NCBI GenBank assembly: GCA_964540925.1
Contig: CAZIOR010000008.1
Coordinates: 1 to 24,318 of the forward strand
Direction of reading: 5' to 3'
Length of the DNA: 24,318 bases
Source of the DNA: CAZFRF01 sp964540925
Lineage (GTDB): Bacteria > Patescibacteriota > Microgenomatia > Levybacterales > UBA12049
Part shown: positions 1 through 7,479 of the stretch, in pieces
Layout: each line of letters starts with the position of its first letter
Numbering within the stretch: position 1 is the first letter of the stretch
Notes under the pieces: generated by a model
Database searches by the model: none
Seen by the model: the letters and a program-made list of their open reading frames with translations, nothing else
Told to the model about the DNA's origin: nothing
Program-made: the position numbers and the translations under genes

Positions 1-629
1 ATCCATTGTGTTTGATTATATTCATTAATGACAAGTGGAATTAGAGGAACAGAGCCTATTAAAAATGACCAAAAAGAAAGAGTTAGGGTATTGTATTGAG
101 GAATAATTTTTTTAAGAATAAGCGAACCCACAACTGAGAAGAAAGCAGCAAAAACAAAAAATAAATTTCCAGTAATCGATCCGTCTACGCCTTTTGCTAG
201 AACTGGAATTAATACAACGGTTAGTACTCCGACAAAGCTAATTAATGTTCCTATTAAAATTTTTAATCTTAATTTTTCTTTTAAATATAAAACAGAACCG
301 ATAATTAAAATTATTGGACTGGCTGAAAGTATTATGGGTGCATTAATACTTGAGGAAAGCTTAAGACCAAAATTAATAAAAGAAATAGTCAATGTGATGC
401 CAGTGATAGAAGAGAGGATTAGTGGAATCCAGTGTCTTACTTTAACTTTAAGCTCTTTTCTAATAAAAAAGAAAACAATTATCGCTGAAATAAAGAATCT
501 CAAAAATACAAAAGTAAAAGGAGGAACTTCTTCTAATGTAATTTTATAAATAGGGAAGGCAGCTCCCCAGATTACATTAGCAACAATTAAAAATAAAATT
601 CCTAGGGTTCTTTGATTATTTAATTTCAT
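1..629 (-). CDS. DMT/EamA-family transporter, N-terminal part (cut by window edge)
   Basis: Reading leftward from ATG at 629 gives an open frame of 209 codons that runs off the window at position 1. The protein is very hydrophobic, with about six membrane segments in the visible part. Two EamA hallmarks can be seen: an N-terminal segment with NVIWGAAFPIYK, and, after the first repeat, a segment starting GNLFFVFAAFFSVVGSL that opens the second EamA repeat. EamA/DMT proteins are inner-membrane exporters of metabolites or amino acids; the substrate cannot be told. The start overlaps the 3' end of hisS by 14 nt in another frame, so it is translated as part of the same operon. No Shine-Dalgarno is evident. 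The C-terminal third is outside the window. Confidence 0.85.
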   Translation of the reverse strand, partial: MKLNNQRTLGILFLIVANVIWGAAFPIYKITLEEVPPFTFVFLRFFISAIIVFFFIRKELKVKVRHWIPLILSSITGITLTISFINFGLKLSSSINAPIILSASPIILIIGSVLYLKEKLRLKILIGTLISFVGVLTVVLIPVLAKGVDGSITGNLFFVFAAFFSVVGSLILKKIIPQYNTLTLSFWSFLIGSVPLIPLVINEYNQTQW

Positions 630-1812
630 TGGGCAGGTTTTCGATTGTTACTTCTTTTTGTTCTCCAGTTTTCATGTTTTTAAGATTTAGTTTATCTGCA
701 TTAATAATCAGAACATAAGTAAGCTGTTTTTTATTTGCATATTTTAATTGCTTTTCTAAAGGAGCATCGTCTAAATATATTTCTGCATTTAGACCTTTTA
801 CTCTAAGGGAATTAGCTGCTTCTAAAGCTTGTTTTTGTAAATCTGAAGATGCAAAAGCAACTAATACATTTTTAGAATTTAAGTCACCAGGGAATAAATT
901 TAATGCATCCATTGCTTCCAGTAATCTATCAAAACCAAAAGCAAAGCCTACTGCTGGAATTTCTCTACCAGCAAACATACCAATTAAATTGTCGTATCTT
1001 CCGCCGCCAGCTACTGACCCTACTTCAAAACCTACAACTTCGACCTCAAAAATAATCCCAGTGTAGTAGTTTAAGCCTCTGGCAAGAGTACTTTCAAATT
1101 GAATATTTTCCATATTTATTCCTTGGTTTTTGAGGATTTCAAATATTTCTGTTAGTTTTTCGTTTGGTTTCTGGTTCTCAATTTCTGTTAATGTATTGTC
1201 TACTGCTTTCCAATCTTTTTCTTCACCTTTTTCAACTAATTCCTTTAAAACTCCCTCTCTGCCAATTTTCTTGAGCTTATCAATCGCAATTAAAGTAGCT
1301 TTAGTATATTTAGATAAAAGAGCTCGGTCATTAATTATTATTTTATATTGTTTAAAACCTAAAGAGTCTAAAGCTTTGGCAACTAAAGCAACTATTTCTG
1401 CGTCAGCAATAGGGGAATATGAGCCAACTATGTCTGCATCAACCTGTAGAAACTCTCTGTATCTACCTTTTTGAGTATTTTCTGCTCTAAAAACCGACTG
1501 AATTTGGTATCGCTTAAAAGGCATTGGTAAATCATTTTGATATTGAGCAACGACTCTAGAAAGAGGAACAGTTTGATCATAACGCATAGCTACGTTTCGA
1601 TCACCATTATCTTTGAATTTATACATTAAGCTGTCTCCTTCGTCTCCATATTTACCCATTAAAATTTCTTCATACTCTAGAGTAGGGGTTTCCAAAGGTT
1701 CAAAACCATAGGACTCATACACTTTTTTTAAAGTGTCTAAAACATACTGCCTTTTTCTGGCAGCAAGGGGTAGAAAATCACGAAAACCCTTAAGGGTTGC
1801 TACGTTTTGCAT
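616..1812 (-). CDS. hisS: Histidyl-tRNA synthetase
   Basis: Cytoplasmic class II aminoacyl-tRNA synthetase that charges tRNA-His. At 398 aa it is slightly shorter than the usual 420-430 aa. The N-terminus has the typical GFRDFLP (res. 9-15). Motif 2 is RAENTQKGRYREFLQVDADI (res. 109-128), the HisRS signature LARGLNYYTG is at 243-252, GGGRYDNL at 269-276 and motif 3 GFAFGFDRLLEA at 289-300. The C-terminal ~90 residues form the anticodon-binding domain. All catalytic motifs are present. It follows the AI-2E-type permease gene by 21 nt. A TAAAAT hexamer six nt before its ATG (1819-1824) could be an internal -10 box, but no good -35 goes with it. The identity is secure. Confidence 0.97.
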   Translation of the reverse strand: MQNVATLKGFRDFLPLAARKRQYVLDTLKKVYESYGFEPLETPTLEYEEILMGKYGDEGDSLMYKFKDNGDRNVAMRYDQTVPLSRVVAQYQNDLPMPFKRYQIQSVFRAENTQKGRYREFLQVDADIVGSYSPIADAEIVALVAKALDSLGFKQYKIIINDRALLSKYTKATLIAIDKLKKIGREGVLKELVEKGEEKDWKAVDNTLTEIENQKPNEKLTEIFEILKNQGINMENIQFESTLARGLNYYTGIIFEVEVVGFEVGSVAGGGRYDNLIGMFAGREIPAVGFAFGFDRLLEAMDALNLFPGDLNSKNVLVAFASSDLQKQALEAANSLRVKGLNAEIYLDDAPLEKQLKYANKKQLTYVLIINADKLNLKNMKTGEQKEVTIENLPNEIK

Positions 1813-1833
1813 GAATTAATTTTATCATATGTA

Positions 1834-2859
1834 TTATTTTTTATCAGAAAAAAGTGAGGGATTAATAAAATAGGTTGCGATTTCTTTAATAAGAATAACA
1901 GCAATGCCCAAAACTGGAACAACGAATACTGCTCCCATGGCTCCAGCTACTTTGAAGCCAATGATAATTGAAAGAAAAACTATTATTGGATGTAGATTAA
2001 AGGCTTTGCCTAAGAGTTTTGGTCCAAAAACATTAAAGACAACTTGTTGGACTGCAATCATAATAACAGCAGTGATTATTGCTTCAAAAGGTGTATTTGG
2101 ATGGGTAACTAAAACAACAAAAACTGGTGGAATTATGCCGATAAATTGACCAAGAACTGGAATTAAAGTTAAAATTCCAGCAAGTACAGCTGCAAAAGCT
2201 GCAAAATCTACACCAAAAACTGTAAGAATTACCCAAGCAGAAATTCCAGCAATTACAGCAAAGATCATTTGTACTCTGAAAAAAGAAGAAAATGATGAAT
2301 CTATTACTCTTTGCATAAAACGAATGTGTGAATGCCAGCCTTCAGGGGTAACTTTAAAGATTTCGCGATTTATTCTTTCTTTGTCGACTATAAAATAGAA
2401 TGACAAAATGAGAATTACAAATATATCTACAAAGATGTTAGCTAAAGAGGGGAGAAAGAGAATAAAGCTATCTACAGAATTAGTCGCAACTTTATTCCAA
2501 GTTTGAATTGCTTGAGGGTATGAATCTATGAAGCTTGGAATCATTTTAGAGAAAGATTGAAATTCAGTAACTACAGTTGGAATAAGCAGGAATATTCCAG
2601 CAGTGATTAAGATTCCGAATGTTGTATAGATGACTAAGGCAGAAAGAGCTTTGGGAAGCTTAGTTAGGGTTGATATGAAATTTACGACTGGTTCTAGAAT
2701 AAAGCTTAAAAGCCAGGAAAGAAAAATGATAATAATAATATCTGAAAAGTTTCCTAAGAATTGAAAGGCAATTTGTAAAAGATAAATAGATAAGGCAATT
2801 ATTCCTAATATCGTAAAGATCTTGAATGGAGTATTTTGTTTTTTAATTTCCTCAATCAT
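1834..2859 (-). CDS. AI-2E family (PF01594-type) membrane permease
   Basis: A 341-aa polytopic membrane protein. Two N-terminal hydrophobic segments (about res. 13-33 and 38-60) are followed by the family-typical LSWLLSFILEPVVNF stretch. A loop region with SFYFIVDKERI near the middle and a long hydrophobic C-terminal half containing LIPVLGQFIGIIPP and VFNVFGPKLLGKAFNLHP are both characteristic of the AI-2E transporter superfamily (YdiK/PerM/TqsA type). Members export small molecules or act as Na+/H+ antiporters; the substrate here is unknown and quorum signalling should not be inferred from the name. It starts 7 nt after the M24 peptidase gene, within the minus-strand operon read from 5124. 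Confidence 0.93.
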   Translation of the reverse strand: MIEEIKKQNTPFKIFTILGIIALSIYLLQIAFQFLGNFSDIIIIIFLSWLLSFILEPVVNFISTLTKLPKALSALVIYTTFGILITAGIFLLIPTVVTEFQSFSKMIPSFIDSYPQAIQTWNKVATNSVDSFILFLPSLANIFVDIFVILILSFYFIVDKERINREIFKVTPEGWHSHIRFMQRVIDSSFSSFFRVQMIFAVIAGISAWVILTVFGVDFAAFAAVLAGILTLIPVLGQFIGIIPPVFVVLVTHPNTPFEAIITAVIMIAVQQVVFNVFGPKLLGKAFNLHPIIVFLSIIIGFKVAGAMGAVFVVPVLGIAVILIKEIATYFINPSLFSDKK

Positions 2860-2866
2860 AAGAAAG

Positions 2867-3934
2867 CTATAATTCTATTATTTCTTTTTTAGCATTAGAA
2901 ATCAAGACTAAGCCTTTAGAAGTAAATATTCCTAAATCTTCAATTCTGACACCGCCATAATTTGGTAAATAAATACCAGGTTCAAGTGAAAAGACCTGAT
3001 TTATTTTTAAAACGTCTTCTGAGTATGGGGAAAGTCTGGGTGATTCATGAACTTCTAAGCCTATTCCATGGCCAAATGAATGAGGAATAGAGGCAAATTT
3101 TTGCGATAAAATATGGTTTCTAGCAATTAAATCAATATCTTTAGTTTTAACTTCTTTGTCTTTATTACTATTTATATATTCAATTGCTTTGAACTGAGCT
3201 TCTAAAACAGTTTTATAGATTTTTTTAAATTTGTCGGTAGCTGTTCCAAAAAATACGGTTCTAGTCATGTCAGAACAATAACCGTTTACTTTTACGCCAA
3301 AATCGAGAAGTACAATTGTATTTCTTTTTAATTTTTTTAGAGTTGGTTTGTGGTGTGGGGAAGCAGAATTTGCTCCAAAAGCAACAATCGGAGCAAAAGA
3401 TATTTCGGCATTGTTTTGCAGGGCAAATATTTCAATTTTTTTTGCTAGTTCAATTTCGCTAACATTTTGTTTTATTTGTCCCAATATATATTCAAAAACT
3501 AAGTCTCCAAGACTTGAAGCAAGTTTTAAATTGTTTAATTCATTTTTTGTTTTAATTTCTCGTAAGACTTCAATCACAGAGTTGTCGTTTTCAAGTTTTA
3601 TTAACTTTTGTAAAACTTTGTATTCTTTAACATTTAAATCAGTAAGGCTTACAGCTAAACTTTTGATTTTTTCTTTAGCAATAAGTTTTGTTAATACTGT
3701 TGCTAAATTTGTATTTTTAGTAATTTCAATAAATTTAAAATCTTTAATCTTTTTAGCTATCTCTGTATATCTTGAATCAGTAATTAAATAATTATTTTTC
3801 TTAGTAATTAGTAAAAAAGCCTCGCGTTCAGTATTCGAAAAACCAGCAAAATTAGTTAAATAAAGAATATTAATTGCTTTTGATACAAAAAGAGCATCTG
3901 ATTTTATAGTGGAAAAAATTAAATTTTTATTCAT
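2867..3934 (-). CDS. M24B family Xaa-Pro aminopeptidase/dipeptidase
   Basis: Cytosolic dinuclear-metal peptidase of the pita-bread fold, 355 aa, expected to remove N-terminal residues ahead of proline. The N-terminal ~125 residues form the creatinase-like domain (NILYLTNFAGFSNTEREAF near the start). The catalytic domain has the full ligand set: Asp211 (VLLDFG), Asp222 (CSDMTRT), His289 (HSFGHGIGLEVHE), Glu318 (SLEPGIY) and Glu332 (VRIEDLG), plus the SPHHKP histidines at 194-195. It should therefore be active. It begins 4 nt after the upstream gene with no clear Shine-Dalgarno. Sequence alone does not separate PepP from PepQ specificity, so no symbol is given. Confidence 0.95.
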   Translation of the reverse strand: MNKNLIFSTIKSDALFVSKAINILYLTNFAGFSNTEREAFLLITKKNNYLITDSRYTEIAKKIKDFKFIEITKNTNLATVLTKLIAKEKIKSLAVSLTDLNVKEYKVLQKLIKLENDNSVIEVLREIKTKNELNNLKLASSLGDLVFEYILGQIKQNVSEIELAKKIEIFALQNNAEISFAPIVAFGANSASPHHKPTLKKLKRNTIVLLDFGVKVNGYCSDMTRTVFFGTATDKFKKIYKTVLEAQFKAIEYINSNKDKEVKTKDIDLIARNHILSQKFASIPHSFGHGIGLEVHESPRLSPYSEDVLKINQVFSLEPGIYLPNYGGVRIEDLGIFTSKGLVLISNAKKEIIEL

Positions 3935-3938
3935 TTAA

Positions 3939-4697
3939 TTAGTGGACGATTGGAGTAAGTTTTTTGCCACTTCCAGTTGATGGCACAACTGTTGGTTGAT
4001 TAGGATTTAAATCAATATTTGTGTTTGCTGAAATTTCTGGGAAAAGATAGATCCTTGAAGCAAGTGTTTTGGATTTATCTGTTTTGTTTGGATAGCCGAC
4101 AACGACTACTGTTTCTCCTAATTCCATTTTTGAAAACCCAGATTTAACTAATTTATTATTTGTATATGCATATGTTTTAGAAATGCTTTCTACATCGATT
4201 AAGTTTTTCGCTCCGTTAGCTTTAGCAATTGTAAAAGTGAATTCTTTATCGTCAATTGCAAACACGGCGCCGTTAAAAAAGTTGGGTAGAGCACTGTCCT
4301 CAAAAATAACTCTAGCTTGTAGTCTTTGGCTGTCTTTGTTGTATAAGCCTAAGACTGAAATATACATATCTTTTTTAACATCTGATATACCAAATGATTT
4401 AGATGCAGAGGAGGTGAATTTAGTTAATTCATCTATGTCTATGAAGCGATTTTCACCATTAATATTTTTAATGGTAATTTGTGTGTCAGAAACATCGGTT
4501 ACAATCCCATAAATACCTCTTTTTTCAACCAACTTTAAACTAGCAACCTTAGATGCAATTTTGTTTTTTAATTCATCAACTTGAGCTTGAAGGCTGGTGG
4601 TAGGTGTTGGTGTGCTAGTTGAAGTTGGTTTTGCAGCAAAAGTAGTACTTGGTAAAAGTACAAAAGTTAAAAGTAATATAAAAAATATTTTTTTCAT
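3939..4697 (-). CDS. Exported DUF5666-like protein
   Basis: The frame is open from 4754, but ATG at 4697 is the better start. It is preceded by AGAGGA at a good distance and gives a clean signal peptide (MKKIFFILLLTFVLLPSTTF, then A-A-K-P, likely cut near residue 21). The mature protein begins with a Thr/Ser/Pro linker and a short coiled-coil-like stretch, followed by two similar beta-rich modules starting GIYGIVTDVSDTQITIKNI and NGAVFAIDDKEFTFTI. These resemble the small OB-like DUF5666 modules common in exported proteins of reduced bacteria; this assignment is from pattern only. The start lies one base after the stop of the upstream Ig-like gene, so the two are translationally close. Function unknown; it acts outside the cytoplasmic membrane. 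252 aa. Confidence 0.8.
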   Translation of the reverse strand: MKKIFFILLLTFVLLPSTTFAAKPTSTSTPTPTTSLQAQVDELKNKIASKVASLKLVEKRGIYGIVTDVSDTQITIKNINGENRFIDIDELTKFTSSASKSFGISDVKKDMYISVLGLYNKDSQRLQARVIFEDSALPNFFNGAVFAIDDKEFTFTIAKANGAKNLIDVESISKTYAYTNNKLVKSGFSKMELGETVVVVGYPNKTDKSKTLASRIYLFPEISANTNIDLNPNQPTVVPSTGSGKKLTPIVH

Positions 4698-4698
4698 G

Positions 4699-5124
4699 TT
4701 AAAAATCCTCTGTTGTGTACGAGACAGTTCTTTGAATTGTTTGCGTTTCACCATCTGGAGTCATTGCAATTACTTTAATAAAATTTGTGCCACTACTAAT
4801 AGTAATATTAGTTACGAAATCTCCCTGTAGGGAAGGTTTAACAATCTCTTCTCCTTCCAGGGTTAAGATTACGACTGTTGCTTCTGGATTAGTTTTTCCA
4901 GAAACCCTAACTGTTTTTGAATCAGAGATTGATTCATCTTTTGGTGAATCTACGGTTAAAAATATAGTAGGAGCAAGTGTTGGTGTAGGGGTTTGTGAAT
5001 CATTTTGAACTGTTTTTGAATCTGGTATTACTTTGGTTGATTGATAAAAGTAAAAAATTATCCCGGCGAATATTAAGCCGATTATAACCATGATAAAGGA
5101 AAGTATGATTCTTTCTTGTTTCAT
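4699..5124 (-). CDS. Membrane-anchored Ig-like domain protein (glucodextranase B-like)
   Basis: The frame opens at 5217, but ATG 5124 is chosen. The promoter at 5137-5165 lies between the two possible starts, and the protein from 5124 begins with a short basic N-terminus and one membrane segment (about res. 6-27). A linker containing QTPTPTLAP follows, then a beta-sandwich of ~85 residues: FLTVDSPKDESISDSKTVRV, then SGKTNPEATVVI, NFIKVIAMTPDGET and a final beta strand. This pattern matches bacterial Ig-like or glucodextranase-B-like surface modules. 141 aa, probably anchored in the membrane with the Ig domain outside. It is the first gene of the six-gene minus-strand run. With the -10 box ending 12 nt before ATG the mRNA leader would be only about 5 nt. 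Function unknown. Confidence 0.82.
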   Translation of the reverse strand: MKQERIILSFIMVIIGLIFAGIIFYFYQSTKVIPDSKTVQNDSQTPTPTLAPTIFLTVDSPKDESISDSKTVRVSGKTNPEATVVILTLEGEEIVKPSLQGDFVTNITISSGTNFIKVIAMTPDGETQTIQRTVSYTTEDF

Positions 5125-5136
5125 AAGCGGTACCCC

Positions 5137-5165
5137 ATAATACGAAAAAAGATTTACCTTGTCAA
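5137..5165 (-). promoter_or_regulatory. Sigma70-type promoter for the leftward six-gene operon
   Basis: On the minus strand TTGACA (5160-5165) and TATTAT (5137-5142) are separated by exactly 17 nt. ATG 5124 follows 12 nt after the -10 box, so the transcript would have a leader of about 5 nt. Its -35 box overlaps the -35 box of the divergent promoter for the gene at 5196. Confidence 0.8.
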
Positions 5166-5187
5166 GAAAATTTCTATATGTTAATAT
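5159..5187 (+). promoter_or_regulatory. Sigma70-type promoter for the MBL-like gene, leaderless
   Basis: TTGTCA (5159-5164), a 17-nt spacer and TAATAT (5182-5187) lie only 8 nt before ATG 5196. Transcription would begin at or within a base or two of the ATG. The -35 box shares five bases with the opposite-strand -35 box, so the two promoters cannot be bound at once. Confidence 0.7.
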
Positions 5188-5195
5188 AAACTGCC

Positions 5196-5714
5196 ATGGA
5201 CATAGCAATACTTTCAAAAGATAGCTTAAAAATTAAGATCAAAAAAACCACTTTAGTAACTGATCCACGTTCAGAAAATCCTAAACAAGATGCAGACGCA
5301 ATTATTGCAACAGATAAAAACATTGAACCCAAAAGAGTAAGTGAATATAGAGTTTTAATAAATAATGTAGGTGATTATGAGGTGTCAGGGCTTAAAATAG
5401 TTGGACAAAAAATTGAAGACAGTATTATTTATACTTTTATTAATGAATCCGTAGAAACGTTATTTGCTAAAGCAAGTGTTTTAGCAAAAATGCCAACAGA
5501 CAAGATTAAAGATTATTCAGTAGTTGTTGTAAATGTTGATGCAGATTTACCTAATGTAATTACTTCATTTGAGCCAAGAGTAATTGTTTTATATGGGGAA
5601 AAGGCAGTTGATGGAGCTAAAAGCTTAGGTAAGGAAGATGCTGCTAAAAGTTCAAAAGTTAGTTTTTCAGAGGATAAATTACCAGAAGAAACAGAGATTT
5701 ACGTACTGAGCTAG
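5196..5714 (+). CDS. Degenerate MBL-fold (UlaG-like) protein without metal ligands
   Basis: A 172-aa protein whose layout follows the small metallo-beta-lactamase-fold proteins of the UlaG/Lactamase_B_3 type. An N-terminal strand pair is followed by TLVTDPRS (res. 19-26), ADAIIATDKN at 33-42 (where active members have the HxHxDH loop) and NVGDYEVSGLKIVG at 57-70 (normally PGEYEVxG). The protein has no histidine at all, so it cannot bind zinc in the usual way and is probably not a hydrolase. It may be structural or a binding protein. It is 48 nt upstream of dnaB on the same strand and may be co-transcribed with it. The fold assignment is an inference from motif order; the lack of histidines is seen directly. 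Confidence 0.7.
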   Translation: MDIAILSKDSLKIKIKKTTLVTDPRSENPKQDADAIIATDKNIEPKRVSEYRVLINNVGDYEVSGLKIVGQKIEDSIIYTFINESVETLFAKASVLAKMPTDKIKDYSVVVVNVDADLPNVITSFEPRVIVLYGEKAVDGAKSLGKEDAAKSSKVSFSEDKLPEETEIYVLS

Positions 5715-5723
5715 TTTTATATA

Positions 5724-5752
5724 TTGAAAATTGCCTGAATTTCCATTAAAGT
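5724..5752 (+). promoter_or_regulatory. Possible promoter in front of dnaB
   Basis: TTGAAA (5724-5729), 17 nt, then TAAAGT (5747-5752), with ATG 5763 ten nt later. The -10 match is only 4 of 6. No Shine-Dalgarno precedes dnaB, so a short-leader promoter is plausible, but read-through from the upstream gene is equally possible. Confidence 0.35.
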
Positions 5753-5762
5753 CTTTATACTT

Positions 5763-7103
5763 ATGGCAAATCCAAAAACTCCTCCTCAAAATCAAGAAGC
5801 AGAGCAAAGTGTCTTAGGTTCAATTTTAATTGATAAGGACGCTATTGGTTTAATCTCCGAACAAATTCATCCTGAAGATTTTTTTAATGATATAAACGGT
5901 ATTATTTTTGAAGCCATGTTGGCTTTATACGAAGAAAGAAAGCCAATTGATATTTTAACTTTAACTGAAAAATTAAAAAAAATTAGAAATGGAGATAAAG
6001 TTGAATCCTCATATTTATCTGAGCTTATTAATGTAGTTCCAACTGCTGCGAATATTGAAGAATATGCAGGTATTATTAAAGAATGCGCAACTAGAAGAGA
6101 GCTAATTAGCGCAGGTACAAAAATTGCTGAGGAATCATTTAAAGATGATAATGAAGTTCCACAGTTAATTGATAGAGCAGAAAGTTCAATTTTTGCTATT
6201 TCTCAAGGACACAATATTAAAGGCTTTGTGCCAATTAAAGAAAAACTAGCTGAAAGTTTTGACAGAATAGATGAGTTACATAAAAAAGGAGCTGGTTACA
6301 GAGGTATCAAAACTGGTTTTACAGATTTAGATAATATTTTATCTGGTATGCAGGAGTCTAATTTAATAATTTTAGCAGCGCGTCCTGGTACTGGAAAAAC
6401 AGCGATCGTTATTAATATGGCTCAAAATATCGCAATTCAACAGAAAAATCCTGTAGGAATATTTTCTTTGGAAATGAGTCAGGAGGAATTGGTAGACAGG
6501 CTTTTAGTTGGTCAAGCTGATGTTGATGCGTGGAGACTTAAAACAGGAAAGCTACAAGAAGCTGATTTTACGAAACTTTCCCAGGCAATGGGGGAGTTAG
6601 CTGATGCACCAATTTTTATTGACGATACTCCTGGTATTACGATTTCGGAAATGCGTACCAAAGCAAGAAGATTACAAATGGAGCAAGGAATAAAATTCTT
6701 AATTGTTGATTACTTACAGCTTGCAGATCCAGGTAGAAAATATGATAGCCGTGTGCAAGAGGTTGCTATTGTTTCTCAAGGTTTAAAGAATTTAGCTAGA
6801 GAATTAAAAATTCCAGTACTTGCAGTATCTCAGTTATCTCGTGCTGTTGAACATAGAGGAGAGAGAAAGCCACAACTTGCAGATTTAAGAGAGTCTGGAG
6901 CAATTGAGCAGGATGCAGACGTAGTTATGTTTTTATACAGAACAGATGCAGAGCCAGTAGGAAGTGTTATTCCAACTAAGCTTTCAATTGCAAAACACAG
7001 AAATGGTCCAATGGGTGATGTAGATTTACTTTTTAGAGGTGATAGGATAAGATTTTATAGTATGGATCAAAAAAGGGAAGGGGGTGAAGAAAATAATGGA
7101 TAA
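5763..7103 (+). CDS. dnaB: Replicative DNA helicase DnaB
   Basis: Hexameric helicase that unwinds DNA at the replication fork; 446 aa, normal length. The N-terminal domain (about res. 8-110) has PPQNQEAEQSVLGSILID. The RecA-like C-terminal domain has Walker A ARPGTGKTA (206-214), the FSLEMSQEELVDRL motif (234-247), Walker B FLIVDYLQL (312-320) and the SQLSRAVEHR and LRESGAIEQDADVV motifs near 355-390. No intein or insertion interrupts these motifs. It is preceded by the MBL-like gene, and its last 8 nt overlap the start of the Pro-rich gene downstream. There is no Shine-Dalgarno ahead of the ATG. Identity is secure. Confidence 0.98.
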   Translation: MANPKTPPQNQEAEQSVLGSILIDKDAIGLISEQIHPEDFFNDINGIIFEAMLALYEERKPIDILTLTEKLKKIRNGDKVESSYLSELINVVPTAANIEEYAGIIKECATRRELISAGTKIAEESFKDDNEVPQLIDRAESSIFAISQGHNIKGFVPIKEKLAESFDRIDELHKKGAGYRGIKTGFTDLDNILSGMQESNLIILAARPGTGKTAIVINMAQNIAIQQKNPVGIFSLEMSQEELVDRLLVGQADVDAWRLKTGKLQEADFTKLSQAMGELADAPIFIDDTPGITISEMRTKARRLQMEQGIKFLIVDYLQLADPGRKYDSRVQEVAIVSQGLKNLARELKIPVLAVSQLSRAVEHRGERKPQLADLRESGAIEQDADVVMFLYRTDAEPVGSVIPTKLSIAKHRNGPMGDVDLLFRGDRIRFYSMDQKREGGEENNG

Positions 7104-7395
7104 TCAAAACAATCAACCAGGGGCACCTATGCCAGGAGCACAAGTTCCTCCAGTACAGGAACCAGCTCAACCTGTTATGCCACAACCTGAACCTGTAATG
7201 CCACCAGCACCAGAGCCAGGAATGCCAGCAGGTGAGCCAGCTGCTCCAGTCATGCCAACACCAGAACCAGTTCAGCCACAACCTGAACCTGTAATGCCAC
7301 CAGCACCAGAGCAACCAGCTCAACAGCCAGGTGGATGGACACCTCCACAAGGAGGAGTCGATGGTGGAGCACAAGGTGGTCAGCCAGGAATGTAA
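7096..7395 (+). CDS. Proline/glutamine-rich low-complexity protein
   Basis: The frame is open from a GTG at 7084, but ATG 7096 follows a purine-rich Shine-Dalgarno-like stretch (GGAAGGGGGTGA) and gives a 99-aa protein overlapping dnaB by 8 nt. It is almost entirely Pro, Gln, Glu, Met, Ala and Gly, with repeats of the type QPEPVMPPAPE, and it has no signal peptide or membrane segment. It should be disordered. The tight overlap with dnaB and the terminator directly after it argue that it is really expressed, probably in the cytoplasm. No function can be assigned. The opposite strand is open too, but that is an effect of the repeated composition. Confidence 0.65.
   Translation: MDNQNNQPGAPMPGAQVPPVQEPAQPVMPQPEPVMPPAPEPGMPAGEPAAPVMPTPEPVQPQPEPVMPPAPEQPAQQPGGWTPPQGGVDGGAQGGQPGM
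7179..7312 (+). repeat. 38-bp perfect direct repeat inside the Pro-rich gene
   Basis: The same 38 bases occur at 7179-7216 and 7275-7312, 96 nt apart, i.e. 32 codons in frame. Both copies encode PQPEPVMPPAPE. The nucleotide identity with no silent difference suggests a recent duplication or gene conversion. Confidence 0.9.
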
Positions 7396-7398
7396 ATG

Positions 7399-7416
7399 TA
7401 ATCTAGTACTAGATTA
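7399..7416. promoter_or_regulatory. 18-bp perfect palindrome after the dnaB operon
   Basis: TAATCTAGTACTAGATTA reads the same on both strands. It begins 3 nt after the stop of the Pro-rich gene and ends 8 nt before the terminator stem. It could be a protein site or fold as a second hairpin; its role is unknown. Confidence 0.5.
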
Positions 7417-7424
7417 TGATCATA

Positions 7425-7467
7425 AATTAAACTAATCCCATATTCCAAAGGATTAGTTTAATTTTTT
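7425..7467 (+). terminator. Rho-independent terminator of the dnaB operon
   Basis: A perfect 14-bp stem (7425-7438 with 7450-7463, arms AATTAAACTAATCC and its complement) with an 11-nt loop, followed by a run of Ts. It separates the plus-strand dnaB operon from the convergent minus-strand gene ending at 7480. The T-run favours termination of rightward transcription. Confidence 0.85.
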
Positions 7468-7479
7468 ATTGGGAAACAG

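Noticed and set aside
334..549. 71-codon plus-strand frame
   Set aside because: It lies antisense inside the EamA transporter, whose minus-strand frame runs through with clear family motifs.
1834..2859. Quorum-sensing AI-2 exporter
   Set aside because: Family membership is clear, but the family has varied substrates and nothing nearby suggests AI-2 signalling.
7033..7374. Minus-strand open frame rich in Trp and Cys
   Set aside because: It is the complement of the Pro-rich gene (CCA/CCT codons read as TGG/AGG) and has no promoter or Shine-Dalgarno; the plus-strand gene overlaps dnaB and has a ribosome site.
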